A stretch of DNA of 51,175 nucleotides from Desulfuromonadales bacterium (GCA_029210745.1 JARGFI010000018.1:1-51175); one strand, 5' to 3'; counted from the stretch's first letter, positions 36,389-45,126 are shown. Notes: generated from the sequence alone by a model not told the origin. A program made the numbers and translations.

Positions 36389-37234
36389 ATGCTCAGCAGC
36401 ATAAACAGTCGTGCTATCATCCCGGTCGCCTGCGCTGTTACCGGATTTGTCATTGCCTGCTGTGTGCTTTTATACAGCTTTGTCAAGGAAGACCTGACCA
36501 AGGGTGAAATTCAGCATGCGGCTGATCTTGCCGATACGGTGATTAAATCAACCCGTTACGCCATGCTTAAAGATGATCGGGATACTTTGAGCAACATCAT
36601 CAGCAGCATCGGCGAACAAAAACAAGTGGAACATTTACGTATTTTCAATAAAAAGGGGTTGATCATGTTTACCCGCGAAAGCGGGGAACGGTACAAGTTT
36701 ATCAACAAATCAGCAGCAGGATGCAAGGAGTGTCACGTCGAAGGAGAGCCGAAACACAGCCTTGGCACCATGTCGCAAGCACGTCAATTTACCAATAACG
36801 CCGGCAACAGCATATTGGCAATCACCGCACCGATCTACAATGAACCGGCATGTTCCAACGCGTCCTGCCACGAACATAATGCCGACCAAAAACTGCTTGG
36901 AACAATCGATATTGGCCTCTCTCAGACCCCTCTCAAACAGACGCTCGGACAGCTGAAAAACCGCATGATTATATTCAGCGGGATGGTTCTGATTCTGACT
37001 GTCGGAGCGGTTTGTGCCCTTTTGTACAACCAGGTTTTTTTGCCAATCAAAAAACTGACCAACTTTACTGAAACCCCCCAGAACGGCATGCTTGAGGATG
37101 ATTTCCCGGAAGTAAGTGGCGATATCGCCCGGCTGGCCCATGCCTTTCAAAAAATGTCTCACCAGGTAAAAGAGCTCGAACACCGCTTGTTACACAAGGA
37201 ACATGGTGTTAATTCGCCAGATTCTCTGTCCTAA
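36389..37234 (+). CDS. Membrane-anchored heme sensor with HAMP-like region and no output domain
   Basis: This 281-residue protein has a membrane helix (about 12-32), a periplasmic domain with CKECH (112-116, CxxCH) and C155-x4-C160-H161 (CX4CH), a second helix (195-215), and a short HAMP-like and coiled region that ends without a kinase, methyl-accepting or cyclase domain. The periplasmic part aligns with that of the kinase at 28591 through LRIFNKKGLIMFT / IRLIGNDGLIHFS and the CX4CH region. AAGGAG stands 7 bases before ATG 36389. It could sense or relay redox state to the kinase, or simply carry hemes. The role is inference. Confidence 0.8.
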   Translation: MLSSINSRAIIPVACAVTGFVIACCVLLYSFVKEDLTKGEIQHAADLADTVIKSTRYAMLKDDRDTLSNIISSIGEQKQVEHLRIFNKKGLIMFTRESGERYKFINKSAAGCKECHVEGEPKHSLGTMSQARQFTNNAGNSILAITAPIYNEPACSNASCHEHNADQKLLGTIDIGLSQTPLKQTLGQLKNRMIIFSGMVLILTVGAVCALLYNQVFLPIKKLTNFTETPQNGMLEDDFPEVSGDIARLAHAFQKMSHQVKELEHRLLHKEHGVNSPDSLS

Positions 37235-37296
37235 AACTGATCGTTATGTTACAGTTGGCTCAATTTTGAACACTCTGTGGTGGGCAGAAGGAGCGA

Positions 37297-37818
37297 ATGA
37301 TGAACCAGGCGGAATCCCCCCGCGAGGTGCGTCCCTTTCCGGATCGGGAAGAGTTGCGACAACGCATCGAAAGACGCATCAAAACCCTTGAACGCATCGC
37401 CGGAAGCGGTCTTTGGGCAATGGTTCTGTTTCTGCTGGTGAGCTTGTCTGCTTTTTATGAATTTTCAATCTTCCCGGCCCTCGGTACTGAGGTGCGACAA
37501 CTCCTTGGCACCCCCCCGCCAGCAACCATGATCAGCCTGGCCCTGGTTATATATGCCTTTTCGAGCATTGTCCGAACCCTGGCGAGAATGAGCCATAACA
37601 TCACGCCTTTCCTTGGGTGGATGCATACCGCTTTTTTTTGCGCTTTCTATATCTTTTACCATCTATCCGGGGCCCTTCCGGATAATTTCTGGGCTGTTTT
37701 TTTTTCCGGGACCAGCGTTATGGGGCTGGAAAATTATCATATCTGGGCATACAGCAGCAACGCGATCCGCAAAGAACGCGCCCTACTGGAGAGCATGCAG
37801 GTTACCCAAAAAGAGTAG
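37297..37818 (+). CDS. Membrane protein of unknown function, 173 residues
   Basis: This protein has a charged N-terminal helix (PFPDREELRQRIERRIK) and three to four hydrophobic segments (WAMVLFLLVSLSAFY, MISLALVIYAFSS, MHTAFFCAFYIFYHLSG, and a weaker fourth), then a basic tail. It lies 62 bases after the heme sensor on the same strand with AAGGAG before two tandem ATG codons. It is the last gene of the redox cluster, since rsmD-coaD follow. No family is recognised. Confidence 0.75.
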   Translation: MMNQAESPREVRPFPDREELRQRIERRIKTLERIAGSGLWAMVLFLLVSLSAFYEFSIFPALGTEVRQLLGTPPPATMISLALVIYAFSSIVRTLARMSHNITPFLGWMHTAFFCAFYIFYHLSGALPDNFWAVFFSGTSVMGLENYHIWAYSSNAIRKERALLESMQVTQKE

Positions 37819-37902
37819 TCCGCGCTGCGTTACTTGACCAACGTTCCTCCCCGTGCTAATTTTATCCACAGACAACCTCCCGCAATTACAAGAGAATTAT
37901 TT

Positions 37903-38478
37903 ATGCGCATCATTTCCGGTAGCGCCCGGGGAAAACATCTGGCAACGTTTACCGGTAAGGAGATTCGCCCCACCGGCGACCGCGCCCGTGAAGCCCTGTT
38001 CAGTATCCTGCTCAGCCGCTACCGTTCCCTGAACGGTATACGCGTTCTTGATCTTTTTGCCGGGAGCGGGGCGATGGCTCTCGAAGCAGTCAGTCGCGGT
38101 GCCGCCAGTGCCACCTGCGTCGACAATAATCCACAGGCGATCGAACTGATCACCCGTAACATGGCTGGCTGTGCCTTGTCCGACAAGGTGACCCTGGTAC
38201 GCAGCAATGTATTGCATTTACCGCCACAGGTTTTAAACAAGGCACCCTTTGACCTGATCTTTCTGGATCCGCCCTACGGCAAGGGGCTGGCAGAGGCCAC
38301 CCTGGCCATGCTTACTGCAAAGCAGCTACTGGGAAGAAACGGAATCATCTGCGTTGAAACCGGGGCAAAAGAAAAGCTGGATGTCGATAACCGCGCCTTT
38401 ACCTTGTGCGACGACCGCCGTTATGGAGCTATCCGGTTTCGTTTGTTTGTCAAGACTGCCATGGAGGCACACGAATGA
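37903..38478 (+). CDS. rsmD: 16S rRNA (guanine966-N2)-methyltransferase
   Basis: This 191-residue enzyme methylates G966 of 16S rRNA. MRIISGSARGKHL and IRPTGDRAREALFSIL are family starts; the AdoMet motif is DLFAGSGAMALEAVSRGA and the catalytic motif is FLDPPYG. ATG 37903 begins this core; the longer frame to 37834 is not supported. It overlaps coaD (ATGA), the usual rsmD-coaD pair. Confidence 0.93.
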   Translation: MRIISGSARGKHLATFTGKEIRPTGDRAREALFSILLSRYRSLNGIRVLDLFAGSGAMALEAVSRGAASATCVDNNPQAIELITRNMAGCALSDKVTLVRSNVLHLPPQVLNKAPFDLIFLDPPYGKGLAEATLAMLTAKQLLGRNGIICVETGAKEKLDVDNRAFTLCDDRRYGAIRFRLFVKTAMEAHE

Positions 38479-38966
38479 AAAAAAGTATTGCCGTTTATCC
38501 CGGGTCGTTCGATCCGATCACCAATGGTCATCTTGACATTATTCAACGCGGTCTGGAAGTCTTTGACGAGGTGATCATTGCTGTGGCGCGTAATTCTGAA
38601 AAAAATTCACTCTTCACCGTCGCTGAACGTCTGGAGTTGATTCGTATCGCCGTTGCCGATGATTCGCGGGTGCGCACCGAGACCTTTGACGGTCTGCTGG
38701 TCAGCTATGTCGTTAATCAGGGGGCTCGTGTCATTCTGCGCGGTTTGCGCGCGGTCTCCGACTTTGAGTACGAGCTACAGATCGCGCAAATGAATCACAC
38801 CGTCGAACAACGCGTTGAAACCCTCTTTATGATGACTGCGGTCCCCTACAGCTTCTTGAGCTCTTCGATTGTCAAGGAAGTCTGTTCCCTCGGTGGAGAT
38901 ATCAGCGCATTTGTTCCTCAGCCGGTGGGTGCAGCTTTGAAAAAAAAATTCGGTCTTTCATCCTGA
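38475..38966 (+). CDS. coaD: Phosphopantetheine adenylyltransferase
   Basis: This 163-residue enzyme transfers AMP to 4'-phosphopantetheine in coenzyme A synthesis. YPGSFDPITNGHLDII is the HxGH nucleotidyltransferase motif, and VPYSFLSSSIVKEV is the second conserved block. It starts at ATG 38475, with GGAGG upstream, overlapping the rsmD stop by 4 bases. Confidence 0.95.
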   Translation: MKKSIAVYPGSFDPITNGHLDIIQRGLEVFDEVIIAVARNSEKNSLFTVAERLELIRIAVADDSRVRTETFDGLLVSYVVNQGARVILRGLRAVSDFEYELQIAQMNHTVEQRVETLFMMTAVPYSFLSSSIVKEVCSLGGDISAFVPQPVGAALKKKFGLSS

Positions 38967-39132
38967 CCGCAGCTCGATTGTCAGGGCACTTCCCCGAAAT
39001 AATGGGGTGCTCATCTCGTCTGCAACCGTGATGTATTTTGGGTCTCTGCAAGGCTACGCCTGTCGGTGATATTTGATCCATCTTTGATTTTCAAAACTGT
39101 TTCCGAAAGCGTCTGAGCGCAAAGAGTTTACC

Positions 39133-39161
39133 TTGACATCGCCCGATTGATAAATTACCTT
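39133..39161 (+). promoter_or_regulatory. Possible promoter of purM
   Basis: TTGACA (39133-39138) is followed 17 bases later by a weak TACCTT. The match is partial. Confidence 0.35.
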
Positions 39162-39195
39162 TGGTGGCTTGTGTTCGGGGAAAAGGAGCAATAAC

Positions 39196-40245
39196 GTGAC
39201 TCAAAAAAAACCAACAACGTATAAAGATGCCGGTGTCGATATCGATGCCGGAAATCGTTTTGTGCAGATGATCAAACCTCTGGTTAAATCGTGTTCGCGT
39301 CCTGAGGTTCTGGCGGACATTGGCGGGTTCGGCGGACTCTTTTCACTGACACCTGACAAATATGCGCGCCCGACTCTGGTTGCTTCAACCGACGGTGTCG
39401 GCACCAAGCTCAAGATCGCCTTTATGCTTGATAAACATGATACGGTCGGCATTGATCTGGTCGCCATGTGTGTCAACGATATTATTGTGCAGGGTGCTGA
39501 ACCCCTGTTTTTCCTTGATTATCTTGCGACCGGACAATTGTCCCCGGAAAAGGCCGTTGAGATCGTCAAGGGGATTGTCGAGGGATGTAAACAGGCCGGC
39601 TGCGCCCTGCTCGGCGGGGAAACTGCGGAAATGCCCGGCATGTACAACGCTGGAGAATACGATCTGGCCGGGTTTACTGTGGGGGTTGTCGACAACAACA
39701 ACATCATCGACGGTTCTTCGATAACGGTTGGTGACAAGATCATCGGTCTGGCATCAAGCGGACTGCACTCAAACGGTTATTCTTTGGCGCGCAAGATACT
39801 TTTTGAGCAAGAAAGCTATGCCATTGATGCCAGGTTGCCGGAACTTGATGCTCCGCTCGGTGAGGTCCTGATTGCGCCGACCCGTATTTACGTTAAGTCA
39901 ATACTCAATTTGCTGCGCGATTTCACCCTGCGGGGCATCGCGCATATTACTGGCGGCGGACTTCCGGAGAATCTTCCACGTGTGCTGCCTCACGATTGTA
40001 AAGCGCAAATCGATGGTACATCATGGCCCAAAGCAGCAATCTTCAAACTTCTGCAAGAGAAAGGCAATATTGCCGAGGATGAAATGTATCGTACGTTCAA
40101 CTGCGGCATCGGCCTGGTCGTCATTGTCCCCGAGCAAGAAACCGATGACATCATGATGCGTCTCAATGGTCTGGGTGAAAGTGCCACTGTTATCGGCACG
40201 ATCGCTGCTCGCAAAGGCGAAGAACCGCAAGTTGTTATCAGCTGA
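39196..40245 (+). CDS. purM: Phosphoribosylformylglycinamidine cyclo-ligase (AIR synthetase)
   Basis: This 349-residue enzyme forms aminoimidazole ribotide in purine synthesis. TYKDAGVDIDAGNRFV and VASTDGVGTKLKIA are the ATP-binding starts; LLGGETAEMPGMY is a further signature. I chose GTG 39196 because AAGGAG lies 8 bases before it. purN follows after 16 bases. Confidence 0.95.
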   Translation: MTQKKPTTYKDAGVDIDAGNRFVQMIKPLVKSCSRPEVLADIGGFGGLFSLTPDKYARPTLVASTDGVGTKLKIAFMLDKHDTVGIDLVAMCVNDIIVQGAEPLFFLDYLATGQLSPEKAVEIVKGIVEGCKQAGCALLGGETAEMPGMYNAGEYDLAGFTVGVVDNNNIIDGSSITVGDKIIGLASSGLHSNGYSLARKILFEQESYAIDARLPELDAPLGEVLIAPTRIYVKSILNLLRDFTLRGIAHITGGGLPENLPRVLPHDCKAQIDGTSWPKAAIFKLLQEKGNIAEDEMYRTFNCGIGLVVIVPEQETDDIMMRLNGLGESATVIGTIAARKGEEPQVVIS

Positions 40246-40261
40246 GGGCCGGGAGGAGCGG

Positions 40262-40924
40262 ATGACTGACAAACTGCGTCTCGGCATACTCGCTTCAGGG
40301 GGTGGCACTAACCTGCAATCGATTATTGACCACTGCGCCGCCAACTCTCTTGATGCTGAAATTGTCACCGTAATCAGCAATAACCCCGATGCCGGCGCGC
40401 TTGCCCGCGCATCAAATGCGGGTATTCCCGCTCAAATCATCAACCACCGCGACTTTTCTACTCGTGATGAATTCGACCGGACCGTTGTCAGCGCATTACA
40501 ATCAGCGCAGGTTGAATTAGTGGTCCTGGCCGGGTTCATGCGCATTATTACCGATACGTTTGTCACCGCATTCCCAAATCGCATTATTAATATCCATCCG
40601 GCACTCCTCCCCGCTTTCCCCGGCCTTAACGTGCAGCGCAAGGCGATTGAGTACGGTGTGCGTTTTTCCGGCTGTACCGTCCACCTGGTCGATGGAGGGG
40701 TCGATACCGGACCGATTATCATGCAGGCGGTGGTACCAGTTCTCACTGATGATAACGAGGACACCCTGGCAGCGCGCATTCTTGTTCAGGAACACAAAAT
40801 TTATCCGCGTGTCATTCAATTATTTGCGGAAAACCGCGTCAAGGTCACCGGTCGACATGTTTACATAGATCCGGCACCACAGGCTGCCTCAGGGGTATTG
40901 GTCAACCCGGCTCTGGACGACTGA
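40262..40924 (+). CDS. purN: Phosphoribosylglycinamide formyltransferase
   Basis: This 220-residue enzyme adds a formyl group from formyl-tetrahydrofolate to glycinamide ribotide. LASGGGTNLQSII is the phosphate loop, IINIHPALLPAFPGL carries the catalytic His, and HLVDGGVDTGPII the conserved Asp. GGGAGGAG precedes ATG 40262. The C-terminus overlaps the next gene (TGATG). Confidence 0.95.
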   Translation: MTDKLRLGILASGGGTNLQSIIDHCAANSLDAEIVTVISNNPDAGALARASNAGIPAQIINHRDFSTRDEFDRTVVSALQSAQVELVVLAGFMRIITDTFVTAFPNRIINIHPALLPAFPGLNVQRKAIEYGVRFSGCTVHLVDGGVDTGPIIMQAVVPVLTDDNEDTLAARILVQEHKIYPRVIQLFAENRVKVTGRHVYIDPAPQAASGVLVNPALDD

Positions 40925-41376
40925 TGGAACGATCAATTCTGGTCAGTGCATGCTTACTCGGCCTGAACACCCGCTACGATGGGAGCACGAAGGCCGATCG
41001 TCGGGTTCTTGATTATCTGCGTCAGCACAATCTGACTCCGATTCCGGTTTGTCCCGAACAACTCGGCGGCTTGCCAACCCCTCGCCAGCGATCATGGTTC
41101 GTCAACGGTGATGGCTCCACTGTCCTTGATGGTAACGGTGAGATAACAAACGCTGACATATCGATGAACCTGGCATTTATACGCGGTGCACAAGAAGTGC
41201 TGAAAATCGCCAGGCTGACGGATTGCCGACGGGCGATCCTGAAACAACGCAGCCCGTCATGCGGTGTCGGGGAGATTTACCGGCAGAATCTGGTGGTCAG
41301 TGGTGACGGGGTCACAACGACACTACTAAAACGGCAGCAGATCGAAGTCATAAGCGAGGATGACCTGGACTTTTAG
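40924..41376 (+). CDS. DUF523 family protein
   Basis: This 150-residue protein of the DUF523 family has VSACLLGLNTRYDG near the start, CPEQLGGLPTPR in the middle, and KQRSPSCGVGEIY late; the conserved cysteines could bind a metal or cluster. Its function is not established. The ATG overlaps the purN stop by one base, so it is translated with purN. Confidence 0.85.
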   Translation: MERSILVSACLLGLNTRYDGSTKADRRVLDYLRQHNLTPIPVCPEQLGGLPTPRQRSWFVNGDGSTVLDGNGEITNADISMNLAFIRGAQEVLKIARLTDCRRAILKQRSPSCGVGEIYRQNLVVSGDGVTTTLLKRQQIEVISEDDLDF

Positions 41377-41415
41377 ACCCGCCTGTAAAAAGATGCATAA
41401 ATTCCTAAATATGAG

Positions 41416-41444
41416 TTGCATCACACGTACAATTGTGATAGATA
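41416..41444 (+). promoter_or_regulatory. Sigma-70 promoter of rpmB
   Basis: TTGCAT (41416-41421) and TAGATA (41439-41444) lie 17 bases apart, 35 bases before the rpmB start. Confidence 0.55.
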
Positions 41445-41478
41445 TCTACGGCTTTGAATGCCAAGAGGAGCTTTAATT

Positions 41479-41670
41479 ATGTCAAAAGTATGTGATATTT
41501 GCGGAAAGAAATCGCAAACAGGGAATAACGTCAGCCACGCACACAACAAAACCCGGAAAACCTGGGATCCGAATCTGCAAAAAGTTCGGTCTCTCAAAAA
41601 TGGCACGGTCATGTCCGTCAGGGCGTGTACACGCTGTATTCGTTCCGGAGCGATTGTCAAACCAGGCTGA
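41479..41670 (+). CDS. rpmB: Ribosomal protein L28
   Basis: This 63-residue protein is the short L28 with the [19 protein letters not shown] start and CTRCIRSG, giving a four-cysteine zinc ribbon (CxxC...CxxC) as in the zinc-binding C+ form. AGAGGAG lies 8 bases before ATG 41479. It has its own promoter and is followed by a strong bidirectional terminator. Confidence 0.95.
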   Translation: MSKVCDICGKKSQTGNNVSHAHNKTRKTWDPNLQKVRSLKNGTVMSVRACTRCIRSGAIVKPG

Positions 41671-41695
41671 TCGTTACAACCTGATCGAAATCATC

Positions 41696-41731
41696 AAAGA
41701 CGGGGATGAGCGCACGCTTATCCCCGTCTTT
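41696..41731. terminator. Bidirectional terminator between rpmB and the phosphohexomutase gene
   Basis: AAAGACGGGGAT pairs with ATCCCCGTCTTT around 12 bases. A-rich and T-rich ends make it work in both directions between two convergent genes. Confidence 0.85.
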
Positions 41732-41765
41732 ATTCTATCCACATCTAACCAGGAAACCGCGGCTG

Positions 41766-43193
41766 CTACGGGAGGCCCAAAACAAATGACTGTCCCGCAT
41801 CGATGATCGTCTGCAAATGCTCCTCGCAGTTGGCTTCTCCGTAAAGTCGCACGACCGGTTCAGTCCCTGATTTGCGAAACAACAACCACGATCCATCGTC
41901 GAGAATAAACTTGTAACCATCCAGAGTGTTCGTTTCGCACACCTTCTTGCCACCAAACTCGTCTGGAGGTAAACTCATTTTCTCAGCAAAAGCAGTCTCA
42001 AGTTCCGGTGTCAGGCGTAGATTGATGCGGCGGGTATGTACTTCACCGACCCGGCGATAAAGGTCAGTCAGCAACTCGGCTATGGTCTTTTGCTCAACGG
42101 CAACCATTTCGGCCACCAGCAGGCAGGCAAGGATGCCATCCTTGTCAGGAACATGTCCGCTGATTGTCAAACCGGCACTTTCTTCCCCCCCGATAAGAAT
42201 TTTTCCCGCTGCGATGTATTCACCAATAAATTTGAAACCGACCGGTGTTTCAAGAATATTGACTCCATGATACGCAGCAACCCGATCGAGCAGATGCGAC
42301 GTCGCAACAGAACGCGCCAGGTCGCCACGCCGTCCACTTCTCAGCATATAATCTGCCAGCAGAGCCAGAATGTAGTTGGGTTCAATGTAAGTGCCATCAC
42401 TATCAACAATCCCGTAACGATCGGCATCTCCGTCAGTAGCGAGTCCCAGGCTGAGACGCGAATCGTTGCGGATAAGATCAATGAATTGAGCAATGTTCGC
42501 TTGCGCCGGTTCCGGGGGGTAGCCACCAAAATACGGATCACGATGGTCATTGATTGTCATCACAGTCACCCCGGCGTCACCCAGTAATTTGTCGAGATAA
42601 CCGATGGCGGTGCCATAGAGTGGGTTGATCGCAAAGATCAGCCCTGAAGACAGAATGGCATCAAAATTGACCAATTTGCGTATCGACTCAACATAAGCCG
42701 GACGCGGGTCAATCTCCTCGTACAATCCCTGCGTGCGCGCCTGCTCCACGGTCATTTGATCTACATCGTCCACCACGCTCATCTCATTGGCACGGCGCTC
42801 GATATCGGCAGTCGTTGCAGGAAGCGCCGGCCCACCTGATGCGGGAGAAAACTTGAGGCCGTTATATTCATACGGATTGTGACTTGCTGTAAAATTAATC
42901 GCACCACTGCATCCCCGGCGAATGATTTCATGTGCAATCACCGGGGTGGGCGTATCACGGTCGCAAACAAACGCTTTTATTCCTGCGGCCGCGAGAATTT
43001 GTGCCGCCGCTGCAACGAAGTTTTTGCCCAGAAATCGGGCATCACAACCGACTATCACACCGCCATCTGCCGTCCCTTGGGCCAACAGATGATCGGCAAT
43101 TGCCCGAGTCACTATTCTGACATTACCGAACGTAAAATCGTCCGCCAGCAAACCACGCCAGCCCGACGTTCCAAAGATGATATCCCTCTGCAT
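41766..43193 (-). CDS. Phosphoglucomutase/phosphomannomutase family protein
   Basis: This 475-residue alpha-D-phosphohexomutase moves phosphate between C1 and C6 of a hexose. The phosphoserine site is TASHNPYEYNG, the magnesium loop is DGDADR, the sugar loop GGEESAG and the phosphate loop RKSGTEP. The four domains are present. I chose ATG 43193 with AAGGAG upstream. The true substrate (glucose or mannose phosphate) cannot be read from the sequence. Confidence 0.9.
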   Translation of the reverse strand: MQRDIIFGTSGWRGLLADDFTFGNVRIVTRAIADHLLAQGTADGGVIVGCDARFLGKNFVAAAAQILAAAGIKAFVCDRDTPTPVIAHEIIRRGCSGAINFTASHNPYEYNGLKFSPASGGPALPATTADIERRANEMSVVDDVDQMTVEQARTQGLYEEIDPRPAYVESIRKLVNFDAILSSGLIFAINPLYGTAIGYLDKLLGDAGVTVMTINDHRDPYFGGYPPEPAQANIAQFIDLIRNDSRLSLGLATDGDADRYGIVDSDGTYIEPNYILALLADYMLRSGRRGDLARSVATSHLLDRVAAYHGVNILETPVGFKFIGEYIAAGKILIGGEESAGLTISGHVPDKDGILACLLVAEMVAVEQKTIAELLTDLYRRVGEVHTRRINLRLTPELETAFAEKMSLPPDEFGGKKVCETNTLDGYKFILDDGSWLLFRKSGTEPVVRLYGEANCEEHLQTIIDAGQSFVLGLP

Positions 43194-43269
43194 AACAATC
43201 TTCTCCTTCACCGCAGATGGCGGTGTTCTGAATCATCGTCGCATTGTGCGTCACCGCTCAACACGGCAG

Positions 43270-43551
43270 TCAATCAGGCTCATACAAACATGGGGCACGA
43301 TAATCGGTGATATCTTCAACATAGGGGCAATCAGCGGGCAAGATCCCGCGTTGCAACATTTCGGGAGTCAACGCCATACAACCTGGTCGCCGCTCGTGCC
43401 GCTCGCGGTAAACGGTACAGAGGCGCGTATCCAGATCAAGCATGGCACAGGGTTCGTTGGTGTAGTATATTGCACCATTAAAATCAATTTTTTCAAAGCA
43501 GCAGCGACCGCAACGCCGACACTTTCCTTCCCACGCAACATGATCCGTCAT
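43270..43551 (-). CDS. YkgJ-family cysteine cluster protein
   Basis: This 93-residue protein has CRRCGRCCFEK near the start, a YTNEPCAMLD..TRLCTVY middle and CPYVEDI..YRAPCLYEPD, which together give the cysteine cluster of the YkgJ/UPF0153 family thought to bind zinc or iron. Function is not established. ATG 43551 has AAGGAC upstream; the frame is open to 43626 but without a better site. Confidence 0.8.
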   Translation of the reverse strand: MTDHVAWEGKCRRCGRCCFEKIDFNGAIYYTNEPCAMLDLDTRLCTVYRERHERRPGCMALTPEMLQRGILPADCPYVEDITDYRAPCLYEPD

Positions 43552-43634
43552 AGCCCTGTCCTTATTGAGTCGAAGAGTACCTGACGACACGCAGGGCGTC
43601 AAGTGAACAGGCAGAATTAAGGACAAATTTTAGA

Positions 43635-43664
43635 TTGACATTTACTTCAAAATAATCGGATAAT
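43635..43664 (+). promoter_or_regulatory. Sigma-70 promoter of the PxxKW protein gene
   Basis: TTGACA (43635-43640) and GATAAT (43659-43664) are 18 bases apart. Confidence 0.6.
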
Positions 43665-43725
43665 GGGAGTTCTGGACTTAAAAACAAATCTAACCCATAA
43701 GGAAAGATCAGGGAGGTATATAGCA

Positions 43726-44013
43726 ATGCAGTGTCAAACCATTCAGCCCGGAAATGAGTGTAACTTCTGGACCAAAAAAGGTTGTTCTTTTGAAGGCAAC
43801 GCCTGTCACAATGTCGTCGTAGCCTGTGAAGGTTGTGATCGAATCGTTGAGAGTGAAATTGGTTCTGTTTGCTCTTCTTACCCCGCTCCGGAGAAGAAAT
43901 GGACCACCGGCCTGTGCAATTTCGCAACCCACCAAAAAGTCAAGATTGATAGCGTCGAAGCCAAAGTTAATCCGCTCAAGGCGTCGAAGCGAGCGGCCGG
44001 AAAAAAGAAATAA
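43726..44013 (+). CDS. PxxKW family cysteine-rich protein
   Basis: This 95-residue protein has a dense set of cysteines (CQTIQPGNEC, GCSFEGNAC, CEGCDR, CSSY, C in LCNFA) and the family-naming motif PAPEKKW, followed by a basic tail. The family is known mainly from deltaproteobacteria and its role is unknown; metal binding is plausible. GGGAGG precedes ATG 43726. It has a good promoter and terminator and is a single-gene unit. Confidence 0.82.
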   Translation: MQCQTIQPGNECNFWTKKGCSFEGNACHNVVVACEGCDRIVESEIGSVCSSYPAPEKKWTTGLCNFATHQKVKIDSVEAKVNPLKASKRAAGKKK

Positions 44014-44024
44014 AAATCATATAA

Positions 44025-44067
44025 ATCAACAAAAAAACGGACGTTACAGCGTCCGTTTTTTTGTTGA
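44025..44067 (+). terminator. Terminator after the PxxKW gene
   Basis: AACAAAAAAACGGACG pairs with CGTCCGTTTTTTTGTT around 6 bases, with T runs on either strand. It can also serve the convergent operon ending at 44118. Confidence 0.85.
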
Positions 44068-44117
44068 TAAACTCACAGTCGCTGCCCCCTGCCAAGCTCA
44101 ACACAGCCTGCCTAAGT

Positions 44118-45104
44118 CTATTGCACAACCTCAGTTGCCATGCTTAACGCCTGAAAGGGAATTGTCAAATGAAGCAGCTTGGCCGCTTTCAGGTTCATCG
44201 TCAAAGCGACCTTGCGGGGTGTTCTGACCGGCAACGTCAATGCTTTCTGTCCGTTGAGTATTTGAATGGTATGGACACCCAGCAAGCGCCCCTGTTCGGT
44301 AGAATCAGCTGCCAGCGTTACCAGCGCTCCGTGATCGGCCAGGTGAGGGATCTGCGAAACAACAGGTATCCCTTTGGCGTTGGCAATCGCGATGATCTCG
44401 TCCAGCTTCAGATGCAACACCGCACTTTCCGACACAAACAATAAATCTGCTTTTTCAGCCAGGGTTTGTGTTGCCGCGGCGACATCACCTGCTTTGACAA
44501 CGTTTTCACGAACCGCCCCGGCACCACGCGCTGCCAGAAGTTTCTCAAACTCATCCGATTGCAGTACCGAACCTTGATCAAATTTTGTATAGAGAATACC
44601 AACTTTCTTAAATTTCTTGATCTCAAAGATTGCCGCGACCAACGTCTCAACTGGCGTTTTACTACTGACCCCGGTGATGTTCCCACCGGTAATATTCAAA
44701 TCCTTGACGATATTAAGAGCTACAGGATCGTAAACATCCGCAAACACGATGGGGATTGAAGATGACTCCTTCATCGCCACCAAGGTTGCCGGAGCCCCGT
44801 AGGTAACGATTAAATCAGCACCGACGCCAACCGCTTTACGAATAGTATTTGCCCACGACATTGGATCAGGGTTGGGCATCTGTACATAAAGCTGAATTTT
44901 ATCTTTCATTCCGCCAGATTCAATAATCTGCTCAAAAGCTTCCTGGGCTTCACGGTAACGGTCCAGACCACCGGTTATCACGACCGCCATGAATTTCTTT
45001 TCAGCAGCGAACGACGGAACAGCAACCCATAGCTGAGAAACAACTGCGGCCAGCAATAGCAGCAATCTGAATTTTACAAACAAATATCCGCCCAAGCTCA
45101 TCAT
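44118..45104 (-). CDS. ABC-type substrate-binding protein (TrpX/PF04392-like)
   Basis: This 328-residue periplasmic protein starts with a signal peptide (LLLLLAAVVSQLWVAVPSFAA) and then has the two-lobe fold of the ABC_sub_bind family: VVITGGLDRYREAQEAF, VGADLIVTYGAPATL, PIVFADVYDPVA, DLLFVSESAVL. Members bind small molecules and in other loci work with permease and ATPase partners, none of which is present here. It lies 22 bases after the beta-barrel gene on the same strand. ATG 45104 is preceded by GGGACGG. Its ligand is unknown. Confidence 0.8.
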   Translation of the reverse strand: MMSLGGYLFVKFRLLLLLAAVVSQLWVAVPSFAAEKKFMAVVITGGLDRYREAQEAFEQIIESGGMKDKIQLYVQMPNPDPMSWANTIRKAVGVGADLIVTYGAPATLVAMKESSSIPIVFADVYDPVALNIVKDLNITGGNITGVSSKTPVETLVAAIFEIKKFKKVGILYTKFDQGSVLQSDEFEKLLAARGAGAVRENVVKAGDVAAATQTLAEKADLLFVSESAVLHLKLDEIIAIANAKGIPVVSQIPHLADHGALVTLAADSTEQGRLLGVHTIQILNGQKALTLPVRTPRKVALTMNLKAAKLLHLTIPFQALSMATEVVQ

Positions 45105-45126
45105 CCGTCCCTGTCCAATCAGAAGG

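Noticed and set aside
36389-37234. Methyl-accepting chemotaxis protein
   Set aside because: The HAMP-like region is followed by only about 35 residues; the long helical signalling domain is absent.
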